This document shows, piece after piece, positions 23,401-33,572 of a DNA stretch of 64,000 bases. The stretch is taken from the NCBI GenBank assembly GCA_958009085.1, contig OY253668.1, positions 992,001 to 1,056,000 on the forward strand, in the 5' to 3' direction. The notes under the pieces were generated by a model. That model worked only from the letters and a program-made list of their open reading frames with translations. It did no database searches and had not been told where the DNA came from. The DNA is from Protoeuglena noctilucae (lineage: Eukaryota > Chlorophyta > Pedinophyceae > Marsupiomonadales > Marsupiomonadaceae). The position numbers were made by a program, and so were the translations under genes. Within the stretch, counting starts at the first letter, position 1. The number at the start of each line of letters is the position of its first letter.

Positions 23401-26400
23401 CCCGCACCAAGGGGGCCCTCCCGTGCCCTTTCGTAAGCCCATGATGCCTGGCACCTGGCCCCACTCGCCGGTCACCGTTTCCTGCCCCGCTCCTTCGCAG
23501 GGGCGAGGCCAAGGCCACCCTGGGGGACGCCACGTACCACCAGGTGTTTGGCGACGCGACGTCCGCCAGTGCCTTCCGCACCAGCACCAGCACTGGCTTG
23601 CCGAGGGAGGGCCAGGCGTCGCCCAGGGCAGAGACCGAGGAGGAGCAGGATGGGATGGATCCCCTCGTGTCCAGCTCGCCCATGGTGGCCGAGGCGGGCG
23701 ACCCGGACCGCGATGAGATGGCAGACGGGCGCGGGGATGTGGCAGCTGGTCCTTTGGGAGCAGAGAGCGGCGGCCACGACGACGACGACGACAACCTGGG
23801 TCTGGGAGCGGACCTGGTGCCCGAGGTGCGTGGCTGGGGGCCTGGCGGGAGGGCGGGGCTGGGCAGGGACACTGCATGCTCGACCATGGTTGTCCGGACC
23901 ACAGGGATGCTCATCGGCATCGACAGCTGCGTGCCAAGCGTGCATTGGCGTATGCTCTACTCTCCGTGCGCAAGCCTTGTCCGTCCACGCCACCCGCAGG
24001 CCGAAGAGGGCGACGAGGTGATGGCGGATGACGACACGTTTGCGGCCCCTCGGCCCAGGGACCACCGGCGGCTAACCATGTCGCTGCTGGCGGACGACGA
24101 CGACGGGGATCAGCTGCTGCGGGAGACCCCGGAGCGCAGGGACGATGGGGAACACGAAAAGGGACCCGGGGGGGCTGCAGAGGCGGTGCTGGGGGCGGTG
24201 ACGGGGGACGCCTCAGCGCTCCCCTCGCCCTCCCCGCGCGAGGCGTGGATGCCCGCCCACGCGGCCACCGCCACGCAGGCGCTGACGCTCTCCTCCGCCC
24301 CGGCCGCGGGCGCCACGGAGGCCCTCCTGGCCGACACCCGCACCGCCGACGCGCGACCTGACGCCGACGCCGATGCGGGCGCGGAGACGGGCCCATCTGG
24401 CGCCACGACGGCCGCTCCCGATGCCGACTCTTCCCCGGCACTCGCGCCGTTCCCGTCGCCCTCCCCGGCCCTCGCCCATCCCTCGGCCGCCACCCCCCGC
24501 CCCGCCCCCCAGGACGTCGCCCTCTACCCCGCGGAGGCACCCCCCGCAGCCACGCCGCAGCTCCGGGGACGCCAGGCACCCGCGCAGGCGCCCACGCCCG
24601 GCCTGTCTGCCCGCGCTGTCCCGGCGCCGGAGGCCACCCCGTCTCAGCAGGCCCCGCGCCACCCTGCGTCCACAGCCCAACCGCAGCCGCCCTCGTCCGC
24701 CCGGCCCCCCTCGGGCCCCGCCCCCGCCGAGCGCCGCCTCAGCGGGGCACTGGGATCCGCCCGCGGCCCCGCAGCGCCCGCCCCGCCCACCACCGCCCGC
24801 GGCGTCCCACTCCTCAGCCCCGTCATCGTGAGCGAGCGGCCCAAGGCTGGGCCCCCCGCCGCGACCCCGGTCCCCGCCGTGTGCCAGCTCACCGTCGCGG
24901 ACTTCCTCAAGGCAGCCGAGGTGCAGGTGACACTTCATCCACAGTGGGTAGGACAGGCACTCACGCGCGCACCTCGCCCGCTCACGCATAGCCTCATAAC
25001 GGCACCGTGGGTCATCACCACTCCCCTCACCCTTCTCCTGTCCCAATCCACACTTTTCTTAACCCCACCCAGCCCCCCATTCCACACCTTCTGTAACGCC
25101 ACCCACTGTCCCCCACGTCTCAGTTCTTGGACCACGTCCGCCGTGGCGCCAGCATCGGCCTGGGCGACCTGGCCGAGGACCCGCTCCCCTCCACACTCCC
25201 CGCGTGCTATGCCCTGCTGCACCTATCCCGCCCGGATGCCGAGGCGCTAGCCAGCGCGGTGCGGACGCTGCAAGAGGAGGCAGCAGCGTCGCGGGTGCGC
25301 GTGGGGCAGGCCGAGGCACAGCTGGCGGCGGAGAACCCCAGGCTGTTCGAGGAAGTGCAGCGCGCGAGGGGCGCGGAGCTCGACCGCATCAGGTGAGCGG
25401 CGCTGAGGATAAGGAGGGTGGCGGGGACTCGTCACCTATCCCGTGGGCGTAAGTTCACGAGTGGCGGAAACAAGGGGGTCGCTGACTGCTGATGACTCGC
25501 TCACTGACTTATCCACTCGCGATCGTCCACTCTCCTGAGTCACCGCGTGGTGACTGTTCCTGTCCCTCGTCTTGCTCCCCAGGGCGTCGGTGGCCAGTTT
25601 GAAGAAGGTGTGCCGGGCGCAGACGATGCTGGCGTGGAAGGAGTGGCGGCAGCGCATGGAGGAGGCCACACGGCAGGGGCTGCTTAAGAGCGCAGAGCAC
25701 CTCCGGTCCGACCTGGCCCTGCTGGACCGGGCCCTGGCGTCCGTCTCCAAAGTCGCAGTGCAGGTGAGGGCGGGGATGAGGAGCGGGACATGAGGGGTGC
25801 GAGATACAGACACGACTGTGGTTATTAACACTGCATGTCTGTAAATGACCCCTCCTGGCAGCCGCCTTGGTGGTCGCTTGCTGGCTGCCACTGCGGCCCT
25901 GGTCGGCAGGCTGCGGTGCATGGTTTATAGCTACTGACGTGCCCCCATCCACCTCTCAAGGTCACTCTCTCCGCGCCGTGCTCTCAGGTGCGCGACGCCG
26001 CGGCCGCTGCCCGGCAGCAGATGGAGGCAGAAGCCACGCAGCGCATCGCGGAGGCTGACCGGGCACGGCGAGCCGCGGCACTGCAGGAGGCGAGTGGGGG
26101 AAGCCCGGCTGTCGTCTGTTGCGCTCAAGGCCCTCGTAACGTCCCTCGTCACCACATGGCTGCTCCCGTGTGCTCTCGGAACCCCGCAGTCGTGCTTTCT
26201 GGACAATGCAAGCGTGGGGAGCCACGGCGGCTGTTGACGGAGCCCTTCGCGTCGACTCACCGCAGAAGCTGTCGGCCCAGGAGTCGCACAACGCCGAGCG
26301 GGCGGCCGTGCTCGAGTCGGAGCGGGCGCGGGTGCGTGCGCTCGAGGTGCAGATGGAGGAGGCAGCCCGGCGTAGGCGGAGGGCGGCAGCTGAGCTGGAG

Positions 26401-27758
26401 CAGGGGGCGGGGAGCGCCACGTCCCACGAGGATGCGGGAGGTGAGAGGGTGTTGGTTAAGATCGGTGGTGCCGTTTGACGCGATGCCTGCTGAGGCTTGG
26501 TGGTGACTTGGAGGTGCGCATGTCATGGTGCTGGGCGCGCGGTCATCGGTCGCGCCCCGCACATGGCACAGGCACCGTCCGACTGGTTTGCATCGATCTG
26601 ATGACCGTCCACTCCGCTTCCCTGCTCACGCTGCCGCTCTGTCCTCCCTTCACATCGCCGCTCCTCTCCCCACGCAGCCCGGGCCGGCGAGGAGGGCTCG
26701 GCAGTCAGGGCCCGGTTCCAAGAGCTGTCGCTGCTGGAGGGAGCGCTGGGGATGACCCTGGAGACGCTGAGCCACGGTGAGCAGGGGCGGGTGTCAGTGG
26801 ACATGGGGCCCCTAGTGCTCACCTACTGTCTGTGGCATGGGGCGCTGACGAGGACACGCGGGCGCCAGCCGCCTCGCACTGTCACCCGAGTCGCGGTCTA
26901 AGATGACACGAGGGATTTGGGTCGCTGCCGCTGCCGAGGGACTCGAGGGTGACGTACGTGACATGACCCCCCGGTCCGTGCCTCGCCCGCAGAGGCAGAG
27001 GGGGCGTGGCGCGCGACGGTCCACCTGGGGCCCCAGGGCCTCTTCCGCCTCACGCTGACGGGGCGCGGGGACGGCGCCGCACCCCACGCGTGCGCAGGGA
27101 GCGTCGACCTCGCCCCGGCCGCCTCCGCACCGGGGTCCGCGCTGCCCCGCGAGTGGCTGGCCCTGGCGGCGCGCCTCGTCGCGGGACCCGACGTGGCCCC
27201 CCTGGGCGGCAACCTCCTCCGCTGGACGGCCGCCGGCCAGCCCTGGGCTTTAACGGAGGCCCTGCAGCGCCTTCGCCCGCGCCTGGCGTCTGCCGCGCGG
27301 CTCCTCGCCAACCTCCAGGGCCTGCGCCGACGCTGGGCGCTCCTGGCCGGCGTGGACTGCCGGCCCGAGTCGGGCACCGTGTCCCTCACCTTCCTCCACC
27401 ACCCCAGCCAAACGAAGGTCGCCGTTGAAGTGGACGCGACACACGCGGCCCGGGAGGGACAGGGGCCCTGCGACTGTCGGGTCGAGGTGTCGTACTCCGC
27501 CCGGCCACCCCAGGTGAGAGCGGACGCACGAAGCGACGTCAGTGGCCGTGGCCCAGCGCTGCGACGTTCGTGCTGTGGCCCCACTCTGCCGGACCCGTGC
27601 AGGGCGCCACACGTGCGCTTGCATGCCGGCGCTCAGCCCTCGCACGCGTCCCCACGCAGGACGTCCGGGCCGTGCTCGCGGAGGCGCTCGCCAAGTGCCA
27701 CGACGCGTCCCTGGGCGCGGTGTGTGAGGCCGTGACCGGTGCCCTTCCGTCCCTCTGA
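20412..27758 (+). CDS. KNL1: KNL1/Spc105 outer-kinetochore scaffold protein
   Basis: KNL1 is the KMN-network subunit that recruits PP1 and the Bub/Mad checkpoint. Exons: 20412-20576, 20712 to about 20822, 20906-21050, 21138-21235, 21391-22319, 22459-23295, 23501-23825, 24000-24926, 25124-25392, 25583-25763, 25988-26089, 26266-26440, 26678-26776, 26993-27513, 27660-27758; phases fit. In order: a basic N-terminus; the PP1-docking motif KSLGRRVSFAP; a canonical MEIT (MELT-type) motif at the end of exon 3; four WEVT-type repeats in exon 5; a long low-complexity acidic and Pro/Ala region; the Spc7 region (LTVADFLKAAEVQ/FLDHVRR); a long coiled coil; and an RWD-like C-terminus (WRATVHLGPQGLFRLTL). 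Intron 26090-26265 uses a GC donor. The exon 2 donor is unclear. Total about 1,600 residues. Confidence 0.9.
21551..21921 (+). repeat. four-copy MELT-like protein repeat array within KNL1 exon 5
   Basis: Copies at about 21551-21612, 21650-21706, 21738-21795 and 21865-21921. Shared core [W/S]-[E/D]-V-T-x-A-V-P-[S/T]-L-x-A-L-L-E-[E/D]-D, for example VTAAVPSLGALLEEDV. Spacing is about 88-127 bp, with Gly/Asp/Glu-rich linkers that differ. The [W/S][E/D]VT core sits where MELT is expected, and the last repeats share long identical stretches, which suggests recent expansion. A decayed fifth copy (NAAVAPSLDGLD) follows in the next exon at about 22465-22501. Confidence 0.85.
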
Positions 27759-28375
27759 GGCGGAGGCAGAGCGGCAGCGCTGCGGTGTCCGCCGATCCTA
27801 GATGCACCGCGTGGCAGCATCAGATCCACGCGTGCGTGCCTCAGCTCTAGGCCATTGAATGGCGATGTGCGTGCGGGTGTTGTCGAGATGCACAGCACAA
27901 AGGCCGCGGCCACCCTTCCGCTGCGCAAGCGTGCACGATCGCCGTCCCGCGAGTCGCTCTGCGGCGCACTTCGGCCTCCCTTTGCTTTCCGCTCCGCTCC
28001 CTGCGCCAGCCTCTGGCACGTTGCGCAAGTGCACTGGCGGGCCTCCCTGCCCGCGCCTTCCGCGGGGCTCGGGCTCGGCGCAGCGCATTTTGTCAGAACT
28101 ACTGCGTACGAGGCTGAGCCAAGAGTACAGCCACGAGTGCGCGAGCGGGACCGCAGGGCCAACACAGCACGTAGCCCAAGGCCCTCCCCGGCGTCCGCGC
28201 CGAGTCATTTCGGGGCCGACGGGGCCGGCCGCAGGACGCGTGAGTGGCCACGCAGCTGCGCGGCTGGACAGCACAGGCGTCGAGGCCGCGGATGACGCGT
28301 GCGCGCCTGGTGGATGGACGCGTGCCTGGGCAGCCGCGACGGCGCGCGGGGTCCGTGTCCGCAGGCTTTGGTGCC
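27759..28375. other. intergenic region upstream of ankyrin gene
   Basis: 617 bp between the KNL1 stop and the F-box/ankyrin start. No coding exon or repeat recognised. Confidence 0.4.
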
Positions 28376-30180
28376 ATGCCGCGCGGCACGAATACCAAGC
28401 GGACGTCGAGGGCCAAGCGGCGGGGCCCCCGCGTCGGTGAGGCGCTGCGCCGAGGCACCCTCTGTATTGATGCCCGCTTTGGCCAGGTCGTGACGGCAGC
28501 CCGCGAGTGCCGCTCGCGTGCGCAGGGTGGGACGACCTGCCGGGGGAGCTGCATTTCGAGATCCTGCGGCTGGTGCCCCTGTGCGACGCGACGGCCGCGC
28601 GGCAGGTGTCGCGGGAGATGCGCGACAAGGTGGACGAGACGTGGAGGGCCTGGGGCATCCGGGCGACGGCGGACGAGCTCGTGTCCGCAAACTATCCTGC
28701 TAACTGGCGCATGCGTGAGGCAGAGCTCGAGTGCGGGCCGCTGGCGGTGTTCAGATTTGACGGATCCCACAGGCACCACCTGATGTGCCTGGGGCTCAAG
28801 TGGCAGGCCCAGCTGGTGGCTTGGGAGGAGCAAGAGGTGGACATCAACAGGTCTCTGTGGTTTGATGAAGAGTGCGAGGATTTCTCTCTCCTGCTGGTGG
28901 CGGTGCGGGCGCGGCGGCCGGCGGAGCGTGGGGCGGACGGCGCGGTGGAGTGGGAGTATGTGCTGAGGGACGAGGTGGTGAAGGTGGTGAAGGCTGCATT
29001 GGAAAAATCGGGGGCGGAGGAGTACATGAAGGAGCATTGGTACTGTAACATGGGCGTGGACTGGCATCGCCGCGACATGCGTCCGCTGCTATCGCAGTGC
29101 GCGATGCGGGGGTGTTTGGGGGCGGTCAAGGCTTGCCTGGATGCGGGGGCGCAGGTGGACGCCGACTCGCCTTCCAATCTCCGCTATTGGATGGATGGCG
29201 ACCCTCCCGAGGAGCCCAGCAGCCGGCTCTCCCGGGGGGACATCTTTGACTTCACCATGTACTGGCCGGCGCTGGTGCTGGCCGCGCGGGCTGGCCACGA
29301 AACGGTGGTGGAGGCGCTGCTGGAGGCGGGGGCGTCGGCTCAGATCGGGTGGCATGGCGAGGACTGGACCTTCCCGGCGGTGTGCGGGGGTCAGCCGACG
29401 GCGGGCATCCTGCGGCCGTTGGCCGAGGCGGGCGCGGACGTCGACGCAGTGCCCAGTTATCCCGAATGGTGTAGGTTCGAAATGCCTGCCCAGTACCCCA
29501 CGGCGCTGATGATTGCGGCCCGCGACAAGAGGCTCGACATGGCCCAGACGCTGGTGGAGCTGGGGGCCGATGTCAACGATGTCGCCTGCTGTGGGCACAC
29601 CGTCATGCATATGGCGGCAGACGGGGAGGTGGTGCGGTGGCTGGCTGCGCGGGGGGGCGAGGTGTCTGGCGACTCCTTTGATGGTTGGCCCCCGTTGCAG
29701 AGCGCTTGCGGGGGTGGCCGCGTCGACGCCGCTCGCGCCCTCATCGAGCTGGGCGCGGAAGTGGACGGCGACAGTCTAATGTGGGCGGTCGGCGTGAGAG
29801 ATGAGGAGAACGCCGTGGAGATCACCAGGATGCTGCTGGCGGCGGGGGCCAATCCGGAGGGGTACGGTCTTCAGCCCCAGCACGCCATTAGGCACCCTGG
29901 GTGCGTGGACCTGCTGGTGGAGGCGGGGGCGGACTTGGAGGCGCTTGATTGCTTTGAGAAAACGCCCATCTACTCTGCTGTCAAACACTTGCTGAGGGAG
30001 GAGGAGTTGGTGGCGCCTGACAAGCGGCACGATTGGGGCGCCGTGGTGCTGCGGCTGGCGGACCTTGGCGCGGACCTGATCAACACGGGCGGCGAGCCGG
30101 GGCTGGTGAAGCGCAAGGTGGAGGAGCTGCGGCGTCAGCGGGCGGCTGAGTGCGGTGGTGATAGCTGCGCGGCTGACTGA
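28376..30180 (+). CDS. F-box-like / ankyrin-repeat protein (paralogue 1)
   Basis: Two exons. Exon 1 (28376-28436) encodes a 20-residue basic leader (TKRTSRAKRRGPRV), a likely nuclear signal. A phase-1 intron follows, and exon 2 (28526-30180) is one long frame. It opens with an F-box-like segment (DDLPGELHFEILRLVPLCDA) and then about 8-9 ankyrin units, for example LVLAARAGHETVVEALLEAGA and LMIAARDKRLDMAQTLVELGA. Such proteins usually act as SCF-type ubiquitin-ligase adaptors, with ankyrins as the substrate platform; that role is inferred. The family, intron position and intron phase match the gene at 60616-62672. It ends about 100 bp before the repeat island. Confidence 0.85.
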
Positions 30181-30282
30181 TGTGCACGGCCACAACGCTG
30201 CGAGAGCATGTGCCATCGCCAGCAGTTGGCATGGTTGAAGTGGCATCGCTGCAGCATAGCCTACCCTCGCCCCCATAGCTGT

Positions 30283-30485
30283 CCCGGCGCCAGCACCCTC
30301 GCCATCCGTTGCTCTCCTGCAGGGCCTCCTCAACAGACTCCCAAGGACAGACCCTCCGGCCCGCTTGCGCTCCCACTCTCCCCGCCTCGTCGCAGCCACG
30401 CCGCTCTCTGATCCTGTGGCGCCTGGTCCGTTCTGCGCCATTGCCTGGTGTTCCCGCGACATCCCCGGCGTTCCACCCCACGGGC
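30283..30485 (+). repeat. orphan tail fragment of the 1.44-kb repeat
   Basis: About 200 bp matching the 3' part of the long direct repeat (compare 31723-31925 and 37308-37511), with scattered substitutions. It lacks the final 50 bp of the repeat. It abuts the left full-length copy (30525), so copies are arranged head to tail. This fragment is more divergent than the two full copies are from each other. Confidence 0.8.
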
Positions 30486-30524
30486 GGGGTGCACCCCTAG
30501 CCTAGTGCACCCCTAGCCCCCTCG

Positions 30525-31975
30525 ATGATGATGAGCGATTCAACAGTCGAGGGGTGCTATGACTCTCAGAGCCACGCCTTGCGGCAGAAGTGCCGTCCCC
30601 CGGGGCAGCTGACACCCCGGGGTTTCCATCGTTGCAGTGCATATGGCACGTGGCCCGCCCCCGCTAGGTCGCCCCACCCTAAGGCAAAGGGGTCGCCCAC
30701 CCCGGGTTCTTGCACCCCTAGCCCCCTCGCTGCGCCCGAAGGCAGAATCGCCGTCCCGGAGTGGGACGTTGCAGCCGCGGGGGCCCTCCGTGGAGACCCC
30801 CGGGCGTCTATTACAAAAGGTGAGGCCGAGGCTAATGACGATCTGTGTAGCTTATGTGCGGCCAATCATGACATCCCCCGCTCCCTACCCTCCTCCCATC
30901 CTCCTCAGGCGGCCCGGCTGGCTCGCCCACCCGGCGACGCTGGCCCGGACGCGAGGGCGGTGGGGACGGTCCGAACGCAGACGGCGTTCCCTGGGGGGCG
31001 CAGCGTTGCCCCTGGGCGCCCCGCTCGCCCACGCTGCGCCCCTGAGGGCCGGCTGCCTCTCATATGGACCGCCCCAGACCGCCCCGCTCCGGGTGCGTGC
31101 GCCGGCACGACCCACTCGGCCGTGTGCCCAGAGACCCACGACGCGACCCCGCTCCTCGCTCCCGCACGTCAACCTTGGCCCTTGGCCCGTCCTCTCCCGC
31201 GCCCGTCGGCCTTGGCCCGTCCCTCATCTCCTCGCCCCCACACGCCCAGATGACGTTGGCCTGTCACGCTGACGACCTTGGCCCATCACGCTGACGGCCT
31301 TGGCCCATCACGCTGACGACCTTGGCCTATCACGCTGACGACCTTGGAGTATCGTTTTGACGACCTTGGCCAAATGCGCTGACGACCTTCAACCGACGCT
31401 GTGGCAACCCTGGCCCTTTAACGCTGACGACCTTGGCCCACCTCCCGCTCCGCGCACCCGCGCGCCTGATAACCGAGGCCTGCCCCCCGCCCACGCGCCC
31501 CTGCGCATCCAGAGGACCTCGGCCTGCCTCGCGCCCCCGTCGCCCCCCAGACACCCGACACCCCTGTGTCGCCCAGCCCATGCCAACCCACACCATTCGA
31601 TGCCCCTTGTGTTACTCTCGCCGCCACCGCTCGCTCTTGCCGCGCTGCCATCGCGCCCGCCCCCAAAAGCCCGCTGCCCTGCTGTGTGTCGTGCGAGGGG
31701 TCGCCCCCGCCAGCGCCACCATGCCGGGCGCCAGCGCCCCACGCCGTCCGTTGCTCTCCTGCAGGGCCTCCTCAGCAGACTCCCAAAGACAGGCCCTCCG
31801 GCCCGCTTGCGCCTCCACTCTCCCCGCCTCGTCGCAGCCACGCCGCTCTCTGATCCTGTGGCGCCTGGTCCGTTCTGCGCCACTGCCGGGTGTTCCCACG
31901 ACATCCCCGGCGTTCCACCCCACGGGCGCCACGTCTCTCGCCACTGTCTGAGCCCATCAACCCGTTGCTGCCAGC
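30525..31975 (+). repeat. long direct repeat, left copy (about 1,451 bp)
   Basis: Nearly identical to 36131-37560 in the same orientation. It begins ATGATGATGAGCGATTC and ends CCCGTTGCTGCCAGC. Offsets to the right copy change from 5,606 to 5,585 bp, explained mainly by one extra unit of an internal 22-bp minisatellite. Trimming one base gives a TG...CA element, but I see no target-site duplication or primer-binding site, so an LTR identity is unproven. It has no credible coding frame and contains several GC-rich palindromes in its first 300 bp. Confidence 0.85.
31252..31440 (+). repeat. 22-bp minisatellite inside left repeat
   Basis: About six to seven imperfect 22-bp units with the core TGACGACCTTGG followed by CCCATCACGC-type variants. 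The homologous array in the right copy (about 36855-37025) has one unit fewer. Confidence 0.8.
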
Positions 31976-33572
31976 TCTGCCCCGACGTTTGTCCCCCGTC
32001 GCACCCTTTGCCAGCCCCCCCCAGCGGGGCTGGTCTCTCACGTTGGCTGGAGCACAGGCGACGCGCTGACGACCCCCACGCGGACCCACCCGACCAGCGC
32101 CAGAGCCCCTGAAGGACCACGGGCGGGGAGGCCACGCGGCACGCGCAGTACCGTGGGTGTGCGGGGCGCGCCGCGACGGCGACGGAGCAGACGCCCCACG
32201 GGTGAGCGCTGGCGGCTGTGGGACACCAAGGGCCTGCGAGGCATGGCTGCAAAGGGCTAGGGGTGAGGCAAGGGTGCGTGTGCGCGTCCGTCCAGGTCTG
32301 CGGTCGGGGAGAGGTGACGGTGTGCGTGACGGAGGATGAGTGTCGGTGTGGGTCCTGACCTGCGGCTGGCAAAGAGGGTGGTCGTGGGAGGATGCGAGGA
32401 GGTCTGTGCGTGATTGGGGGAGGTCAGGGGGTGCAGATGCTGTGCTGGATCAGTATGTGGTGCTTGGTGTGTGGGGAGTGATGCGCTGAGGGAGGCGTGT
32501 GCTCACCTGGGCACTAGCTGTGAGGAGAGGGTGCTGAGCCTTACCTGTGCAGCTAGGGGGGGAGTGCGTGGGGCAGGAGGGTTTGCGAAAAGGGCGAGGC
32601 TGGTTGGGCGTGTGAGGTGAGGTGTGTGGGGGGGCGTGGTCCGTGAGAAGGGTGTGGCGTGGGGCTGGCAGGAGGAGGGGTGGGAGATGATGCGTGCTGA
32701 GCAGGAAGGTGGTTTATGTGGGGGTCCATGTGGAAGAGGAGAGGGGGTTGAGAGGTGAACGTGTGTATGTCAGTGGTGATGCGCGGTGAGTGGGCAAGAG
32801 TGGTGCTGAGCGGCGAGATCGTGAGATGAGTGACGAGGGTGCGTGCAGAGAGTTAGACGGTGTGTGTGGTCTGGTTGGAAGAGGCATCTACCTGTTAGCT
32901 GCGGGCATGGACGGGGAGGCGTGGCATGCGGGTGAGTGCTGCTGGGGCAGGGTGCGTGTGCAGTGTGATGTGGGGGGTGAAAAGTGTGCGTCATAGGAAG
33001 GCAGTGGGCTGGCTTAGGGACCTGGTGGGAGCAATGCGGTCGGGTGGATGTGGGAGTAATGCGGATTGGGGTGGGGTGGCATGGCCGGCTGCGGGGCAGG
33101 TGTGGAGCAGGCGTGTGGGTAAAGCTGTCGAGTGTGCGTCCGAGAACCTGCGAGGCATGCGAGGGATGGAGCGTGGGTGCGCAGAAGCCCTTGGTGTCCC
33201 AAGCGCCGGCACCCTCCCCGTGAGGCGCCCGCCCTTGCCGCCACAGCGCGCCCCACGCCCCTGCGGCTGCGCGCGCATCGCGTGGACCCCCCGCCTGCGG
33301 CCCCTCTCAGGCTCCGGCTCCGGCCAGGCAGCCCAGGGGGTCGCCGGTGGCGCCGCCGTGCGATGCTCCAGCCCATATCATCATCCTGGGTGCAGGGGAG
33401 CTTGTTTTAGCCGGCAGACGGGCTCTTCCGTAGATGCTCAGTGTGGCCGTGGACGCCCCAGTTGGCCGGGGCGCCGTCGCCGGAACGAGCAGCCCGAAGG
33501 CCACCCGTCCGGCGCCGGCGCCCCGGCCCGAATGTCGTGGGGTGATGGCGTGCTGCGAATGAAGAGGCCCCC
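31976..33572. other. G/T-rich non-coding interior of the repeat island
   Basis: About 32150-33180 is strikingly rich in G and T on the plus strand (runs of GTGTG, GGGTG, GAGGG) and poor in C and A, unlike all flanking sequence. No coding frame on either strand looks real. It could be a structured non-coding part of the element, a decayed satellite, or DNA under strand-biased mutation. Confidence 0.6.

Noticed and set aside
30525-31260. Long open frames (about 240 residues) in each 1.44-kb repeat, on both strands
   Set aside because: They are present in both copies only because the copies are nearly identical. The product is Pro/Arg-rich with no known domain and no splice or codon signal, and overlapping frames are equally long.
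31252-31440. CRISPR-like array
   Set aside because: Units are contiguous 22-bp degenerate repeats without unique spacers, in a eukaryotic genome: a minisatellite.
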